Below are positions 22,901 through 35,792 of a DNA stretch of 64,000 bases, piece after piece. The DNA is from Alnus glutinosa (taxonomy: Eukaryota; Streptophyta; Magnoliopsida; Fagales; Betulaceae): assembly GCF_958979055.1 (NCBI RefSeq), contig NC_084886.1, forward strand, positions 7,757,154 through 7,821,153, given 5' to 3'. Each line of letters opens with the position of its first letter. The first letter of the stretch is position 1. The notes beneath the pieces were generated by a model. The model saw nothing but the letters and a program-made list of their open reading frames with translations, was not told where the DNA came from and did not search any database. The translations under genes were made by a program, and so were the position numbers.

Positions 22901-25900
22901 ATTGGGACTGGGAATTAGCCAATGAGACAAAGCCAATTTGGGTGAGTTTAAGCTGTATTGGTTTCCAAGGTCATTATATATGGCACTAAGTTTCTTTTAT
23001 AGAGATATGGCTTAATAGCTTGCATTTTGCATAGTCTCTTGACCACATGCGCATTTAGTTTTACTTATCAATAAAAAAAGAATAAAAATACGTGCATTTA
23101 TTTTCATATCCTATAGCTTATTTATCCCGGTGTGCTGTAGATGCGGAATCCAAAGGAAATCCAGAAGGATGAATACCATGAATTCTACAAGAAGACTTTT
23201 AATGAATTCTTGGATCCACTTGCACACACTCACTTCACCACTGAGGTATGTATAATTTCTTGTTTTAATTATTTATGTACAGTGATATCTGTAGTTACAA
23301 ATTTAACTTTGCTCTGAAAAATGTGCAGGGTGAGGTTGAGTTTAGAAGTGTCCTCTATATTCCTGGGATGGGCCCGCTTAACAATGACGATGTGGTTAAT
23401 CCAAAAACAAAAAATATACGTTTGTATGTGAAGCGCGTATTTATCTCAGATGATTTTGATGGTGAGCTGGTAAGTTTTACCACATTAACTTGAGTTTTGA
23501 TGAAATTGCTCCTTGTGCTGAGAGTTTTATGTCAATGATGTCTCTAACCACTTGTACTGGAAACTTAATTCGTTATAGGTTGGAGAAAATTGGTAGAAAG
23601 CAACTATTATGTCCGAATTTTAGAAGAGAAATATAAGCTATGTTTGTTAAATGTTTTGAAAAATGTTTTTTGTCTTTTTGATTTGAAAAAGTTTTGGATA
23701 TGACAGAAAGTTGAGAATTGTTTTCTGTGGGGTCCACTTTTGAAAAGTATTTTCTGTGGGGTCCATTGAAGAAAATTGTTGATAGTAAATTTTTTGAAAA
23801 GTGTTTTGTTTTTATAGAAACAAAACCTGAGCATGTTTATTTTGAGGAAACACATGCTTATTTTTTCTAGGTGAAGAGCATGACTTCTTATTATAAAAAA
23901 ATTTAAAAATTGAAAAAAAATAAAAATATAGAGGGGGTTTCGCATCCACCCCAAAGAAGAAGGTGGCCACTGTTAGCGGAAGGGGGTAGCCCTGCGGCAA
24001 CCTTTGACCTGAAGGGGTGGCCATGCGGCCACCTTTCTATTTTTTTTTAATAATTATTATTATTTTTTTGAATGTTTTTAGTTATGCAGATTTTTTAAAT
24101 CTATTTTCTGTTCGTTTCTTATTAGGGGAACTCTTGTATATTTTCTGTGTATTAGGGTTGCACCTCTCTACGCATTATTAATGAATTGACATTACTTATC
24201 ATTTTTTTTTTAAGTAATAAGTTAGTCTCTTCCCCCACATTTGTTTTCTCAACATATTCCTATATGGTTTGAAATTTTTTTTTCCAGAGTACTAGCAACA
24301 GCTTTCCTTAAACTTTTTCTCAATTTATGGAACTAAATCACTTTTTGCTTCTCTAGTTAAATGCACTCCACAATAGTTTACTTATCCTTTTCTTATACCA
24401 TTTAAATATACTTTAAATTAAATGCTAGGAGAAAGAGAGAGAAAAGATAAGTCATTTAAATATTGTTTCAAACAAATACTAGAGGAAAGAGAGTTTTTTA
24501 TATTAAAATAATGTTAAGGGAACCACTTTTGCTTCCATAGATCTAGGGTATACTTTTGGTTCCCTTATTGTTTCCTTAGTTTAGAGAACAAGAGAATCTG
24601 ATTCAAGGGGTTTTTTTAAGGAAATTTTCCTATATCTAGAGAAGGGATTAAGACTTAGGGAAGTTGTTGTTAGTGCTCTTAAAAGTCATGTTTTGTTTTT
24701 AGAAAAGTGTTTTGTTCTTTGGAAAGTAGTGTTTTGAAAAGTGAATCGTTTGTTAAATGTTTTGAGAAAAGTGTGTTTTTAGTTTTGAAAAGTTTATGGT
24801 CTATTTGGGTGTTGGATTTTTGAAATCAGAATTTAATTCTTACTTGGTTTGCGAATTTCGAGGCAAAGAAAATGTGTTTGGGTGATGAATAAAATTTAAA
24901 TTCTTTTTGAAATTGTGTTTGGGTGTTGGATTTTTTAGATTGAAAAGTAGTGTTTTTTAATGGTAGAAAATGATTGCAAATGATTGGAAGTATGAAAAGT
25001 TGTGTATAATGATTGGTTTTATGAAAAGTAGTGTGGAATAATGATTGAAATAATAATAATTTATTATAAAAAAATTATTTAATTATTATTTGTGTTTAGT
25101 GGGTGTTTTTTGGTGATGTCAGGTAGGACCCACGCTTAAAGTAAGAATTTTTTTGAAAAAGAGTTGAATTTCGGGTAAAATACTGGGTTGAAACCGGGTT
25201 TTAATAAAAACCCGAACAGAATATTGATTCTATTCTATTCCCAAACGCACCTTTAATAAACATACCAATAAATCTTCCATATTAAAGCTGTATGGTTTGA
25301 CATTGAGGATGGCATTGGCTTCTATTTTTTAATCATTCTTATTTAAATGTAATAGTCAGAGATATATACATGGAGAGATATGACATTCTAACAGCATGTA
25401 ATAATATGCATAATAATCACAATAATTACGTGGATAATTTTATACACACGGTTGAACATAGTAGTTGGATATCTGCTGAAAATAAGAGTAATGTATCCAT
25501 TCCCAGTTTAATAGCAGACCTTGTGGCTCGCTGAACTGAAAAGATATTGTTTAAATCTCTACTTAAAAGAAAGCTAAATTACTATTAACTTTTGGAATAT
25601 AGCCCGTCTTAAGCTTATGAGTGCAAGAAGCAAAATTATTATGAGGGAACTAAATAATGCTACATGGATGCTTCAAGGCATCTAAATAGCAACATGATGG
25701 CAATTTTGGAATGAGACTATCAACTCAGAAGAGAGATTTTGGATGGAAATGGTTGTGTTTTTCAAGAAGAAATGCTTTGAAACCACTCAACGAGATATCA
25801 AATATCAAGCTGAAAAAACCTACCATATGTGAACATGGAAATCTGAGTCATATTTCAACACGAGGAGTATTTATTAGTTGGTAATATTAAACACGAAATA

Positions 25901-28816
25901 CACATTCTTTACCATCTTTCTGAATCCTTAAGAACAATGAACAGTTAGACACCAGGCTAATTACCATGTAATGTTGTCTTAAAAAATTGTATGATACTTC
26001 CTTTTTAATCTTTTAGGTAAACAAATTTCTTAGTGTTTAGTGCTATAATGAGTATCAGACACTGATTCAAAGTTCTCATTTCCTCAAGTGTATGACATGC
26101 CAAATTTTTAGTAGGAAAAAGTATCCTACAAAATGGAGAAAAAAGCGTTTCCCCCTTTTAGTTATAATGAGTGACGGTTTAAAATAATACAGCAATAGTC
26201 AGTATTTTGTCTGCCTTGTAAGTTTCCTTAGAATAAGATTGTTTTTTTGATAGGCTTATTGTTTTTAATTAATTCACAATTGTAAGATATTTACATTTTT
26301 AATTTTTTTTATATGGTTGAACGCACCTCTTGTTAGCTTTTTGGGACTGAATTTATAGTTTTGCCCTCTACTCCAATAGGAGGAGCAGATGCCATTTGGT
26401 CCAAAAACTATTGGCAATTACATTTTCAATCTTCTGCGAATAAGAATAAAAATACTAGTTGTCAGCCATTTTATTTTAAGAGATTTGATTTCTTGTATGT
26501 GATAATACGCATGTGTTGCATGTTGATGCTTGATTGCATTAATATTTGATATCTTTTTGGACTTGATCAAAATTTTGGCGTTTTAATTTGCAGTTCCCGC
26601 GCTACTTGAGCTTTGTGAAGGGTGTTGTGGATTCTGATGACCTTCCTCTCAATGTTTCTCGAGAGATACTTCAAGAAAGCCGAATTGTAAGATTGAGTTT
26701 GTCAACATTGATGTAGATACACAAAATACATTTGCACATTATGGTAGAACCAGTTTACAATTTGTGAGCGTATCTGTCTCAGTTATTGGTGGTTTATGAT
26801 TTCCTGGAATCAAGATATAATTGGGTGTTTCTTATCTCCATGTGTTTGATACTTTCAGGTAAGAATAATGAGAAAGAGACTTGTCCGGAAAACATTTGAC
26901 ATGATTCAAGAGACCGCTGAAAGTGAAAATAAAGAGGTCTGTATCAGTTAAACCTTGTCTATCATATTTTTTTTTTGAGGCTTCTTTGTGGACTGAGAAA
27001 ATAAATATGTTGGTTCCAGGACTACAAGAAATTTTGGGAGAACTTCGGCAGGTTCATAAAGTTAGGATGTATTGAGGACACTGGGAATCACAAGCGTATT
27101 GCACCATTATTGCGGTTCTTCACTTCCAAAAGTGAGGAGGAGCCAAAAAGCTTAGATGATTATGTTGAAAACATGGGTGAAAACCAAAAGGCCATTTATT
27201 ACTTGGCAACGGACAGCTTGAAAAGTGCGAAGACTGCTCCTTTCTTGGAGAAGTTGGTTCAAAAAGGCATTGAGGTATGCATTCTTTGTGAATTTTGGTC
27301 TGGCCATAATAAGCTTATTATGTACAAAAGGAATTTGGGTTGCGAGGTTGTAGGACAAATTGTCAGAGAAGTTTTTTTTTTCCCCAAAAATTAAATTAGA
27401 AATGGTTGAAGGAAAACTTGATTTGAGATTTAATGCTAAATAATTGTCTTTTGCTTGTGAGTTGTTGTAATGAGAATTGGCTTAGACTAAGGGCTCGTTT
27501 GGTTCGCGGAATAGGCCATTGGAATGAAATGACTATTCCTTTATTTTGTAGGGACTTATTCCTAGGAATAGCTATTCCCATGTGAATAATTATTCCCTTA
27601 TGAAGAGAATAGCTATTCTTGAGGGAATAGACAACATTTTCAAAAAAAAATAAAAAATAACCCATAGTTTCTTTATTTTCTTTCAATTTTTTTACAAAAA
27701 CTTAAGAGCACGTTGAATTTGTGGGTGGTCGGCCACCCACAGATTCAACGCGTTCTGAATTCTTTTTTAGATTTGAGTTTTAGAAAAATCAGAAGTTATG
27801 CGGGGCTTTTAGTAATTTGGGTTCAATTCCAATTGTGGCATGTATTGTCACCAAACCAAGGATAAGAATAACTATTCGATTCCACCATTCTTCATTCCTA
27901 GTAATAACTATTCATTTGCATAATGAAATGTCCATTCCGCGTACCAAACGAAGCTTCAGACTCTCAGTTATGTATGTAAAGGAAAAAGAGTTGCGGAAGT
28001 GTAAGCTAAGCATCTTTTCTTTTTTGTATAGGAAAATTTATTTGATATTACATCCTTTCCGGTTTACTGATATGGGATATATATTTTAGGTCCTGTACTT
28101 GGTTGAACCTATAGATGAAGTCGCCATCCAGAACCTGCAGACTTACAAAGAAAAGAAATTTGTTGACATTAGCAAGGAAGACTTAGAGCTTGGTTAGTAC
28201 TTTATTTCTTTCCTGTGAGATTATTGATGACACTTAATCTTAACTCTTGTATCTCTTGGGATTTTGTTGTGCGTCTTTCTTGTGACTCTGTCTTATACCA
28301 GGTGATGAGGATGAGGTGAAAGAAAGGGAAACACAGCAAGAATACAATCTTTTATGTGATTGGATAAAGCAACAGCTTGGTGATAAGGTAGCAAAAGTTC
28401 AAGTCTCAAAGCGTCTAAGCTCATCTCCCTGTGTGCTTGTTTCGGGCAAGTTTGGATGGTCTGCTAATATGGAAAGGTTAGTCGTGCTTTTAGTGTTCAC
28501 AATGTGTTCAAAAAAACACTTATCAAAAAAAAGTGTTCACAATATGTAATCATGACAAGTTTCCTTGATCCTCGAGATGTGGTGATCATACTTTATTCAA
28601 TGATGGTTTGATCATTTTCTTTGATCATACTTTATTCAATGATGGTTTGATAATTTTCTTTTGCACCCTTTTGTAGATTGATGAAGGCTCAAGCTCTTGG
28701 AGATACTTCTAGTTTGGAGTTCATGAGGGGAAGGAGAATATTGGAAGTTAATCCAGATCATCCCATAATCAAAGATCTCAATGTAAGACCATTTAACTCG
28801 GTGCTAAATGTAGACC

Positions 28817-28865
<49 letters not shown>

Positions 28866-30940
28866 GGGAAAAGAAATTATAAGGGGAGATCTTTTTCACT
28901 CATAATCCTAATGGAGTTGAGAAGGGGGGAATTAGTGGGAACACTTGCAAATACTAGTTAGAAGCGGCCCGTTTTGCTATTTGATGTGCACAGAAATTAG
29001 CCCATCTGGAAGATTTAAAAGCAGTCCATTCCATTAGGGGGAGCAGGTGCTGGCGGATATCTGAAATGATGGGGGCTGAAGCAAGTCCTCAAAGAGATGA
29101 GGGTCCTTGATGGCATTGATAGTGAACATTGAGTTACCTCCAATTAGAAGGGAAGAACAGCCATGGGAGGAGGCCAGGTTGGCTGGCAAGAGTGTAGCAT
29201 GTGCTTCTCCTAGATTGGCTTCCCCCAAGTGGGAAGCTTTTGAGTCCTCACAGCGAGGAAGTTGCCCTTGTGGTCCCTGAGGGTAGCAGCAGCTACTGCA
29301 AAGCTGGGTCTCACGGCAGCATCGAGGGAGCCAAGGGGGTGCTAAATGTAGACTTAAGTTGAATAATAACTGCTCCTGATTCTAACTGAACACTTCTCTC
29401 TCTTTTTTCTTAGGGAGATGTTCTCCATCTCTCTAAGTAGAGATTTCTCCTCTCTTCTCGCCTTTTTTCTCCCCCACTCCTTCCTTTTCTCCGTTTATGG
29501 AAGCTAGATTTACTGCCCTCCACCTCCTACCTCCACCCTGCCCTCCCACCATTGCGCGTGCATCCCACATCTCTCCTAGTCACATGTGGGCATCCTGCTG
29601 CATCTGGTGGTAAATTTTTTCGCTCCTGCCTCCTTCCCCCTCCCCTTCTCTTTCTCCTTTTTTTCTTTCCTTTTTCATTTCTTTCTTTTTGGTTTTTGGA
29701 AGCCACATGTAAGCACCACTGGATCTGGTGGTAGATTTTTCTGCTCCCTCTCCTCCCCCTCCCTTCTCTTTCTCCCTCTTTCTCCCTTTCATTTTTCATT
29801 TTTCTTTTTGGTTTTTGGAACTCAGATCTATCGTCTTCCACCCTTGCCTCCTCCCACACACTCTCCCACCACCACTGTCTCTTCTCCGTCCCTTGCATCC
29901 TCTCTGCCCACTGCACGTGCATCTCATGCACAACTCCATCACTTGTGGATATCATGAGCCGCCGCCCCAAGTGGTTGATCTGTTGCTTTTATATATATCC
30001 CCTCTCTTCTCCACCTTCTTCTTTACCTCTCCTTCTCCCCAGCTGGTGCCTCTCCATTTGGCCTATGGAGACTGCAAGATTTGATGTCCCTCTCGCAACA
30101 ACTGCTGGGCAACACTCTCACTGAACATAGGAGTGGAGATCCTCTTTATCACTTCCAGCTATGTCGAGCAATCTTTTCTTGCTATGCCATCCTCGCTTCC
30201 TTGCTGCTGCAGGCTTCTCTCCAAGCAGTTCATCTCTTGGGTTGCTTCAAAAACTGCCGGTTTGTTGGCCCCTTTCTTGGCTGTCAGGCCAAGATATTGG
30301 ATCGGGTCACATGCTATGAGGTTACAAAGTCATAAATACAAACAAAATTCTTACAATAAAGTACTATCCTTTGATAAATGAAATACTCTAATCTTTTGTT
30401 AAAAAAAAAAAAACGGGGGTGTTTGTTGGGGTCCCCAACCCCCTCCTTGTGTATCTAATTTTGCTTTAATGATATTTATCTTACCCACCCAAAAAAAAAA
30501 TAAAAAAAATTGCTCCTGATTCTGACCTACGATGATGTTGGTTATTCTACTTGCAGGCTGCATGCAAGAACGCACCTGAAAGCACCGATGCCAAGAGAGC
30601 TGTTGACCTCTTGTTTGATACAGCATTAATCTCCAGTGGATTCTCAGTAAGGGCCAACCAAAAATTTCTCTCTTATTATGTGGTATGCATGATTTAAAGT
30701 AGCTTGACTTTTTCTGAATTTCTCCCTTGAATGACACAGCCCGACAGCCCAGCTGAGTTGGGAAATAAAATCTATGAGATGATGGCAATGGCCCTTGGAG
30801 GAAGATGGGGCAGATCAGAGGAAGAGGCTGACGCATCAGATGCTGCTGCAGAATCTGGTGCAACAGTCGGCGAAGCCTCAGAAGCAGAAGTGATTGAACC
30901 ATCTGAAGTAAGGACAGAGAATGACCCTTGGAGTGATTAA
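19922..30940 (+). CDS. HSP90C: Chloroplast HSP90 (HSP90C)
   Basis: Nineteen exons: 19922-20191, 20716-20789, 21095-21220, 21304-21397, 21509-21592, 21717-21860, 22223-22339, 22734-22781, 22867-22941, 23141-23245, 23329-23469, 26594-26686, 26859-26936, 27020-27274, 28090-28192, 28302-28476, 28677-28782, 30557-30646, 30740-30940; 792 aa. The Ser/Arg-rich first ~60 residues look like a transit peptide. GHKL ATPase landmarks follow: [11 protein letters not shown] (Glu112), SNASDALDK (Asn116), DTGIGM (Asp158) and [12 protein letters not shown]. Next come the acidic linker, WMRNPKEI, the [12 protein letters not shown] middle domain and the C-terminal dimerisation region. The end is DPWSD, not the cytosolic MEEVD. 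This matches Arabidopsis HSP90.5/CR88, a stromal chaperone in protein import and thylakoid formation. Introns 11 (3.1 kb), 14 and 17 are enlarged by insertions. Confidence 0.96.
24798..25251. mobile_element. MITE in HSP90C intron 11
   Basis: Ends GGTCTATTTGGGTG and CCCAAACGCACC are imperfect inverted repeats of a TTTGGG-type hAT MITE. The interior is AT-rich without ORFs. The target duplication is unclear. The preceding 23640-24797 is also repeat-like: TTTGTTAAATGTTTTGA occurs near 23643 and again near 24750, and TTTTCTGTGGGGTCCA occurs twice near 23720-23765. Confidence 0.5.
27490..27955. mobile_element. hAT-type MITE in HSP90C intron 14
   Basis: Ends AGGGCTCGTTTGGTTCGCGG and the complement of CCGCGTACCAAACGAAGCT form about 19-bp imperfect TIRs. 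The flanking 8-mers TTAGACTA (27482-27489) and TCAGACTC (27956-27963) match at 6 of 8. The interior contains repeated AATAGCTATTCC motifs and a GTGGGTGGTCGGCCACCCAC palindrome (about 27721). Confidence 0.75.
28583..28660. repeat. ~39-bp tandem duplication in HSP90C intron 16
   Basis: Two nearly identical units containing GATCATACTTTATTCAATGA are adjacent, differing at one or two positions. Confidence 0.85.
28816..29337 (-). mobile_element. 5'-truncated LINE (L1) with RNase H remnant, HSP90C intron 17
   Basis: A 522-bp insertion is flanked by identical 16-bp repeats GGTGCTAAATGTAGAC (28800-28815 and 29338-29353). On the minus strand it ends in a long poly(A) (poly(T) at 28819-28852 on the plus strand). 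Minus-strand reading, with frameshifts, shows pieces of the C-terminal RNase H domain of plant L1 elements: [42 protein letters not shown] and [16 protein letters not shown] before a stop. TSD plus poly(A) plus 5' truncation is the classic product of target-primed reverse transcription. Confidence 0.9.
29384..30510 (+). mobile_element. Second poly(A) retroposon in HSP90C intron 17
   Basis: A 1,127-bp insertion lies between 13-bp repeats TGCTCCTGATTCT (29371-29383 and 30511-30523) and ends in an A-rich tail (30491-30510). An internal poly(A) lies at about 30402. The body is a CT-rich region with two imperfect ~125-bp units sharing GGTTTTTGGAA and ATCTGGTGGTA (about 29582-29830), then a G/C-mixed part with no recognisable protein domain. 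The TSD and tail indicate LINE-machinery mobilisation; the cargo is not identified. Confidence 0.75.
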
Positions 30941-32818
30941 GTGTCTTTTGGAGGACAATTTTTGGCATTATTTCATTAGAATTAGAAGAGAAGATAAAAG
31001 GGGGGTTAAGAGTGAGGGGATGCTGATTAGCCCGTGGGAAAAGAAATAGTTTTGCTGCTATTGATAATTTCCTGTAGGTTTTACAAATGAATTCCTGTCA
31101 ATTTGGTTCTGGTACGAGTTAAAGAAGGTCCACTCTTTAAACTGACTAGCAAGACAGCATTTCTTCTTTTGGTGTTCCTCTTTTCATTTGTTTTTTTCTT
31201 CTTCATTGAGATACTATCTGATTTCTGGGTGGCTTTTTAGAACATATTTTTGATAGAAGTTCACTGTAAAGTTTCTTTGGCCAAAACTCAAAAGTTAGTA
31301 CTTGGTACTACTCAAATCAATCAATTCAAGCCCTGCACTTGCACAAAATAAATAATTTTGAAATTCTAATAAGTGGCTTGCATTTGTTTTCCAGAAAGTA
31401 AAGTAAAGAAGTGCTGCATGAGTCTTAAATTCATTACCTTTTGGGGCATGCATAAGCGTGGATGGTGATTTAAGATACCATTGTCTCTTATGGGTTATTT
31501 TTGTGTCCTTTAAAAAATGAGGTGATTTTTAAAATTACCATTCGATCAAAATTTAATATTGATCAATCACAAATTCAATGGTAATTAAAGTATTATTCAC
31601 TATTAAAGCATGCATTAAATTGATTCATTTCATTAAATGAAATGGAGAGATTTTGTTCTATTGAACTTGACGTTGCTGTTGCCGGAAAGGCAATCAAAAG
31701 GGAATGTCTCTTGATTGTCTATTTACCAAGATGGTAATCCAACTAAATTAAGGATATCCACTCAATACATCATAAATTTATGTGCCTTCTACATTCTAGA
31801 GTTAGCATCACAACATTGTTATTTGAAAACGATGATACAATCATAGAGGGAGGGCATGGTACAAATCTAATTGGACACTATTTATGAATTATGGCTGTCT
31901 ATTTCCTTTGTGATTTATCTCTAGACCCATCTGAAAGGTGTTGGCCTTTTTATTGTTCCCAAAGAGGGCAAAGTTATTGTAATAGAAAAGTAACTATTTA
32001 AAAATGAGAGGAACGGGACGTTTCTTAATTTGCTCCCGATATATTATAGTGTTATGCAAGATGCAACTTACTCAACCATGTCAAGAGTGAGAAAGACCTG
32101 CCTTGACCCCTTTCTCCTCTCCGTTTGTATCTCCGAAAAAAAAAAAAATTACTCGAACTTTGTATAAATTATTTCACTATTTTGTAGAACACGACAACAT
32201 AATGTAAGAAGTTGGATGCCCAACAAAAAAAAAAAAAAAAAAAGAAAAGGAAAAAGTGTATTAGACATTATGACTCATTGTTCAAACCATTTATTTATTT
32301 TGTAAAACTTTAAATTCTAAAGGCTTGAAAAAAGAAAAAGAAAGCTCCTTGGAAAAAATAGAAAAAGGAAAAGAACAGCAGAGAAAAATGGGCTTCTTTT
32401 TCGGTGGGAAAAAAAGAAAAAAAAAAAAAAACATATTAGGTATTGGGTCAGCCCAATAAAGGCGGTGCTTTTGAGCATTGGACCAGTAAACTTCAGCGGG
32501 TCAGAAACACGGGTCGAGTTCTAAAACCTCGGGATGACATAAACAGAAAGGAGGGTTTTGAAGGCGGCTACGAACTGCGCTCCATTGTTCTCTAGCTCTC
32601 CTCCTTCACGGAGATCTCACTTTTCCTATTTATTTCTTGTCCATTATTATTATTATTATTATTTTTCCTATCTCATGATTCTCATCCTTTCCCGGAAATC
32701 AAAATCGAAGAGAATATTAATTTCTTATGCCCATTCTCATATTTTCATTTGCTACTTTTAGCAACGAGCTCGATTCCTCTACTCTACTTGCTCAATTAAG
32801 CAGAGAGTCCACAGAAAC
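30941..32818. other. Spacer between HSP90C and RPOT
   Basis: HSP90C 3'UTR, AT-rich sequence with poly(A) runs (about 32136, 32226, 32410) and an ATT repeat (about 32645) just upstream of RPOT. No other gene seen. Confidence 0.6.
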
Positions 32819-35732
32819 ATGTGGAGAAATTTAGCCAGGCAAGATTCTTCCAAAAGGATTATTTGCTCTTGCTTGCCTTCTTCTTCTTCTTCATCTAGTT
32901 CCATTATATTTTCTCAAGACTTGAATTTTCTCGAGAAAATCAAACTTTCCGAGGCCTCAAAATGCGTAAATTATTGGCTTCCGGTAATGGGTTTTGGTCG
33001 GAGTGGTGCGTTATCTTCTCAAAACAGTGGATTGGGAAGACCCAGCTCCGCAAATTCAAGTAACCCTTTTGGTTTTTCCGGGAATTGTAGCTGTGTGAAA
33101 GGTTATGCGAGAGCTGCCGAGGCTATTGCTTCCGAGGAGGACTTGTCGGGGTCCGATGAAGTACAAGAATTGATGGAGGAAATGTTTAGAGAAGACAGGG
33201 TGGTGGAATCTCAATCTAGGCGGCCGAAGAAAATGGTGGCGGGTATGGGGATAGGGGCGTATACTGCGCTTCGAAGGCGGCAGATAAAGATGGAGACTGA
33301 GGCGTGGGATGACGCGGCCAAGGAGTACCAGGAACTCCTGACGGATATGTGTGAACATAAGCTTGCACCCAATTTGCCTTACATGAAGTCCCTGTTTCTT
33401 GGTTGGTTTGAGCCCTTACGCGATGCAGTTGCTGAGGATCAAGAATCTAGCAAGCAAAAGAGGACTAGACCTTCTCATTATCCGCATTTTGATCAATTAC
33501 CTGCAGATAAGATGGCGGTCATCACAATGCATAAGTTGATGGGGTTGTTGATGACGAATAGTGGAGGAATTGGCAGTACCAGGGTAGTGCAAGCCGCTCT
33601 CCAGATAGGCGAAGCAATCGAACAGGAGGTGCGTATGCCTATGATTTTCATTTTGATAATTGGTTTGCTTTTGATTTGGTAGAAAGTAATTTCTCTCAAT
33701 GTACGACCAAATCCTCAGCATTCATGTTTATGGATGACTTTGATGGACGTATAGTCTGGCAAACAAATGGAAACAAAGCATCTGTCTTTTATAATCTTTT
33801 TATATTATTCATCTTACAGACTCTGCGTAGATCTCAAATATATGTGGCAATCAAGTTCAATCATTTTGTTGTAGTAGAAGATCATTAACGTTATTTATCT
33901 TCGTCACGTTCTTGTACAGTTCCAGTGGGTGGAACTGCTTGTATTTGCCCAGCACGGGTTTATGGATATTTTTTCCCTACGATGCCTTCAGTAACCGATT
34001 GAAGGCTTTCTCTTGAGGAGTTTATGTCTATGCTATTTCCAACTTCAACTTGCTTCCAAAAATTCCATGATTTTTCTTAGTTTCTTACTGTTACAATCTC
34101 TTCCTTAATGCTGCTCTATATCTCCATGAGCACCAAAATGCCCTGCAGCAGCTAAATTTCAGTTTTTTAATGAAAAAGGTTTAGTGACTTTAAGTTTTTT
34201 CATCATCAAGAAATGGGAGGCATTATTGCTTCTTTTTTTTATTTTATTTTATTTTATTTTATTTTTTTATAAGTACATGCAGTTTTATAAAAAAGTGCAA
34301 AACGCAACTCAAGTACACATGAATGAAGTATACAAGAATCTCAAGAAAAACATGAAAACTTGAATTATTTGAGTAGAAGGCAGCTGTCCAAAGGTAAAGA
34401 GTCTTAAAGAAAAAATCCTTTAGTTCCCCCATTATTGGTTCATGGTCTTCAAAACATCGATCATTTATTTCCCTCCAAAGACATCACATAAGGCTCCAAA
34501 GACACTACATAAGGCACGATGGAACCATCTTTCACATAAGGCATTGTTGCTTGTTATGGACAAGGACATGGATTTACAATTTGCCCAAGCAGGTTGTCCA
34601 GTTTCTTGCCATTTTCTATTAGTAAAAAGCTTGCATGTGATCATCTGTTATGCACCAGGCTGGGATATACAGGTTTTTGGAGAAGACGAAGAAGAAGAAG
34701 AGCACCACAGATAAGAAAGCTGAAGGTGAATCTGATAAGAACACAACAGATAAGAAACCTGAAGGTGAATCTGATCCCATGATTAACGAACAAAGGAAAC
34801 TGACAAAAGAGCAAGAGAATTTAAGGAAAAAAGTTACTAAACTGATGAATAAGCAAAAGGTGCGTCAAGTAAGGGGAATATTGAAGGAACAGGATGACTC
34901 AAAACCTTGGGGTCAGGAAGCTCACGTTAAGGTTTGTGATGTCTGTACTTGTAAATGTGGATTTCATATTGTTGTTGTTGTTTTTATAACTAGGTGTTTG
35001 TACTTTCCAGGTTGGCTGCCGCTTAATTCAATTGTTGGCGGAAACAGCCTATATACAACCTCCAATTGATCAATTAGGAGATAGTCCACCAGATATTCGG
35101 CCTGCATTTGTACACACCCTCAAAACTGTGACGAGCGAAACACAGTGAGAAAGATTGAATCTCTCTCTCTCTCTCTCTCTCTCTAACACATACACACTAT
35201 ATTTAATTGTGCCTTTTTTTTTTTTCCCACCTTATTTACAGGAAGTGCAGCAGAAGATATGGTGTTATTGAATGCGACCCACTAGTTTTCAAAGGACTAC
35301 AGAAAACTGTAAGTAGACCACTAGCTTCCTGGAACTGCTCATATTTGATCGTTTTTGGTTGGCGCTTTCTTCTTGTAAAAATTTTCATTCGACTGTTATG
35401 AAAGTGCAATGAAGAATTTCATTGGATGCTTTTCTATCCATGACGAGTAACAATATTTTTATTTTGTTATGTCCAAACAGGCTAGGCACATGGTCATTCC
35501 GTATATGCCTATGCTAGTGCCTCCTCAAAACTGGACTGGGTATGGCATTCAGCTTTCTATCAAAATTTCTGGTTATTTGATCAATTTAACTCGGGGTGGT
35601 TCTTGGCAAAAAATATTGTTTAATCAAAGAATATGGGACAGTGGATCAAAAAAATAGAGAATCAAAATATTCGAGATATCTTCTGCTTAAATAGCTTGTT
35701 GTGCCACTTAAATGCTGCATTTTTATTTTTTA

Positions 35733-35792
<60 letters not shown>

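Noticed and set aside
29527..30084. Several overlapping ORFs of 60-147 codons in HSP90C intron 17
   Set aside because: Low-complexity CT-rich sequence on both strands inside a retroposon; no domain and no consistent frame.
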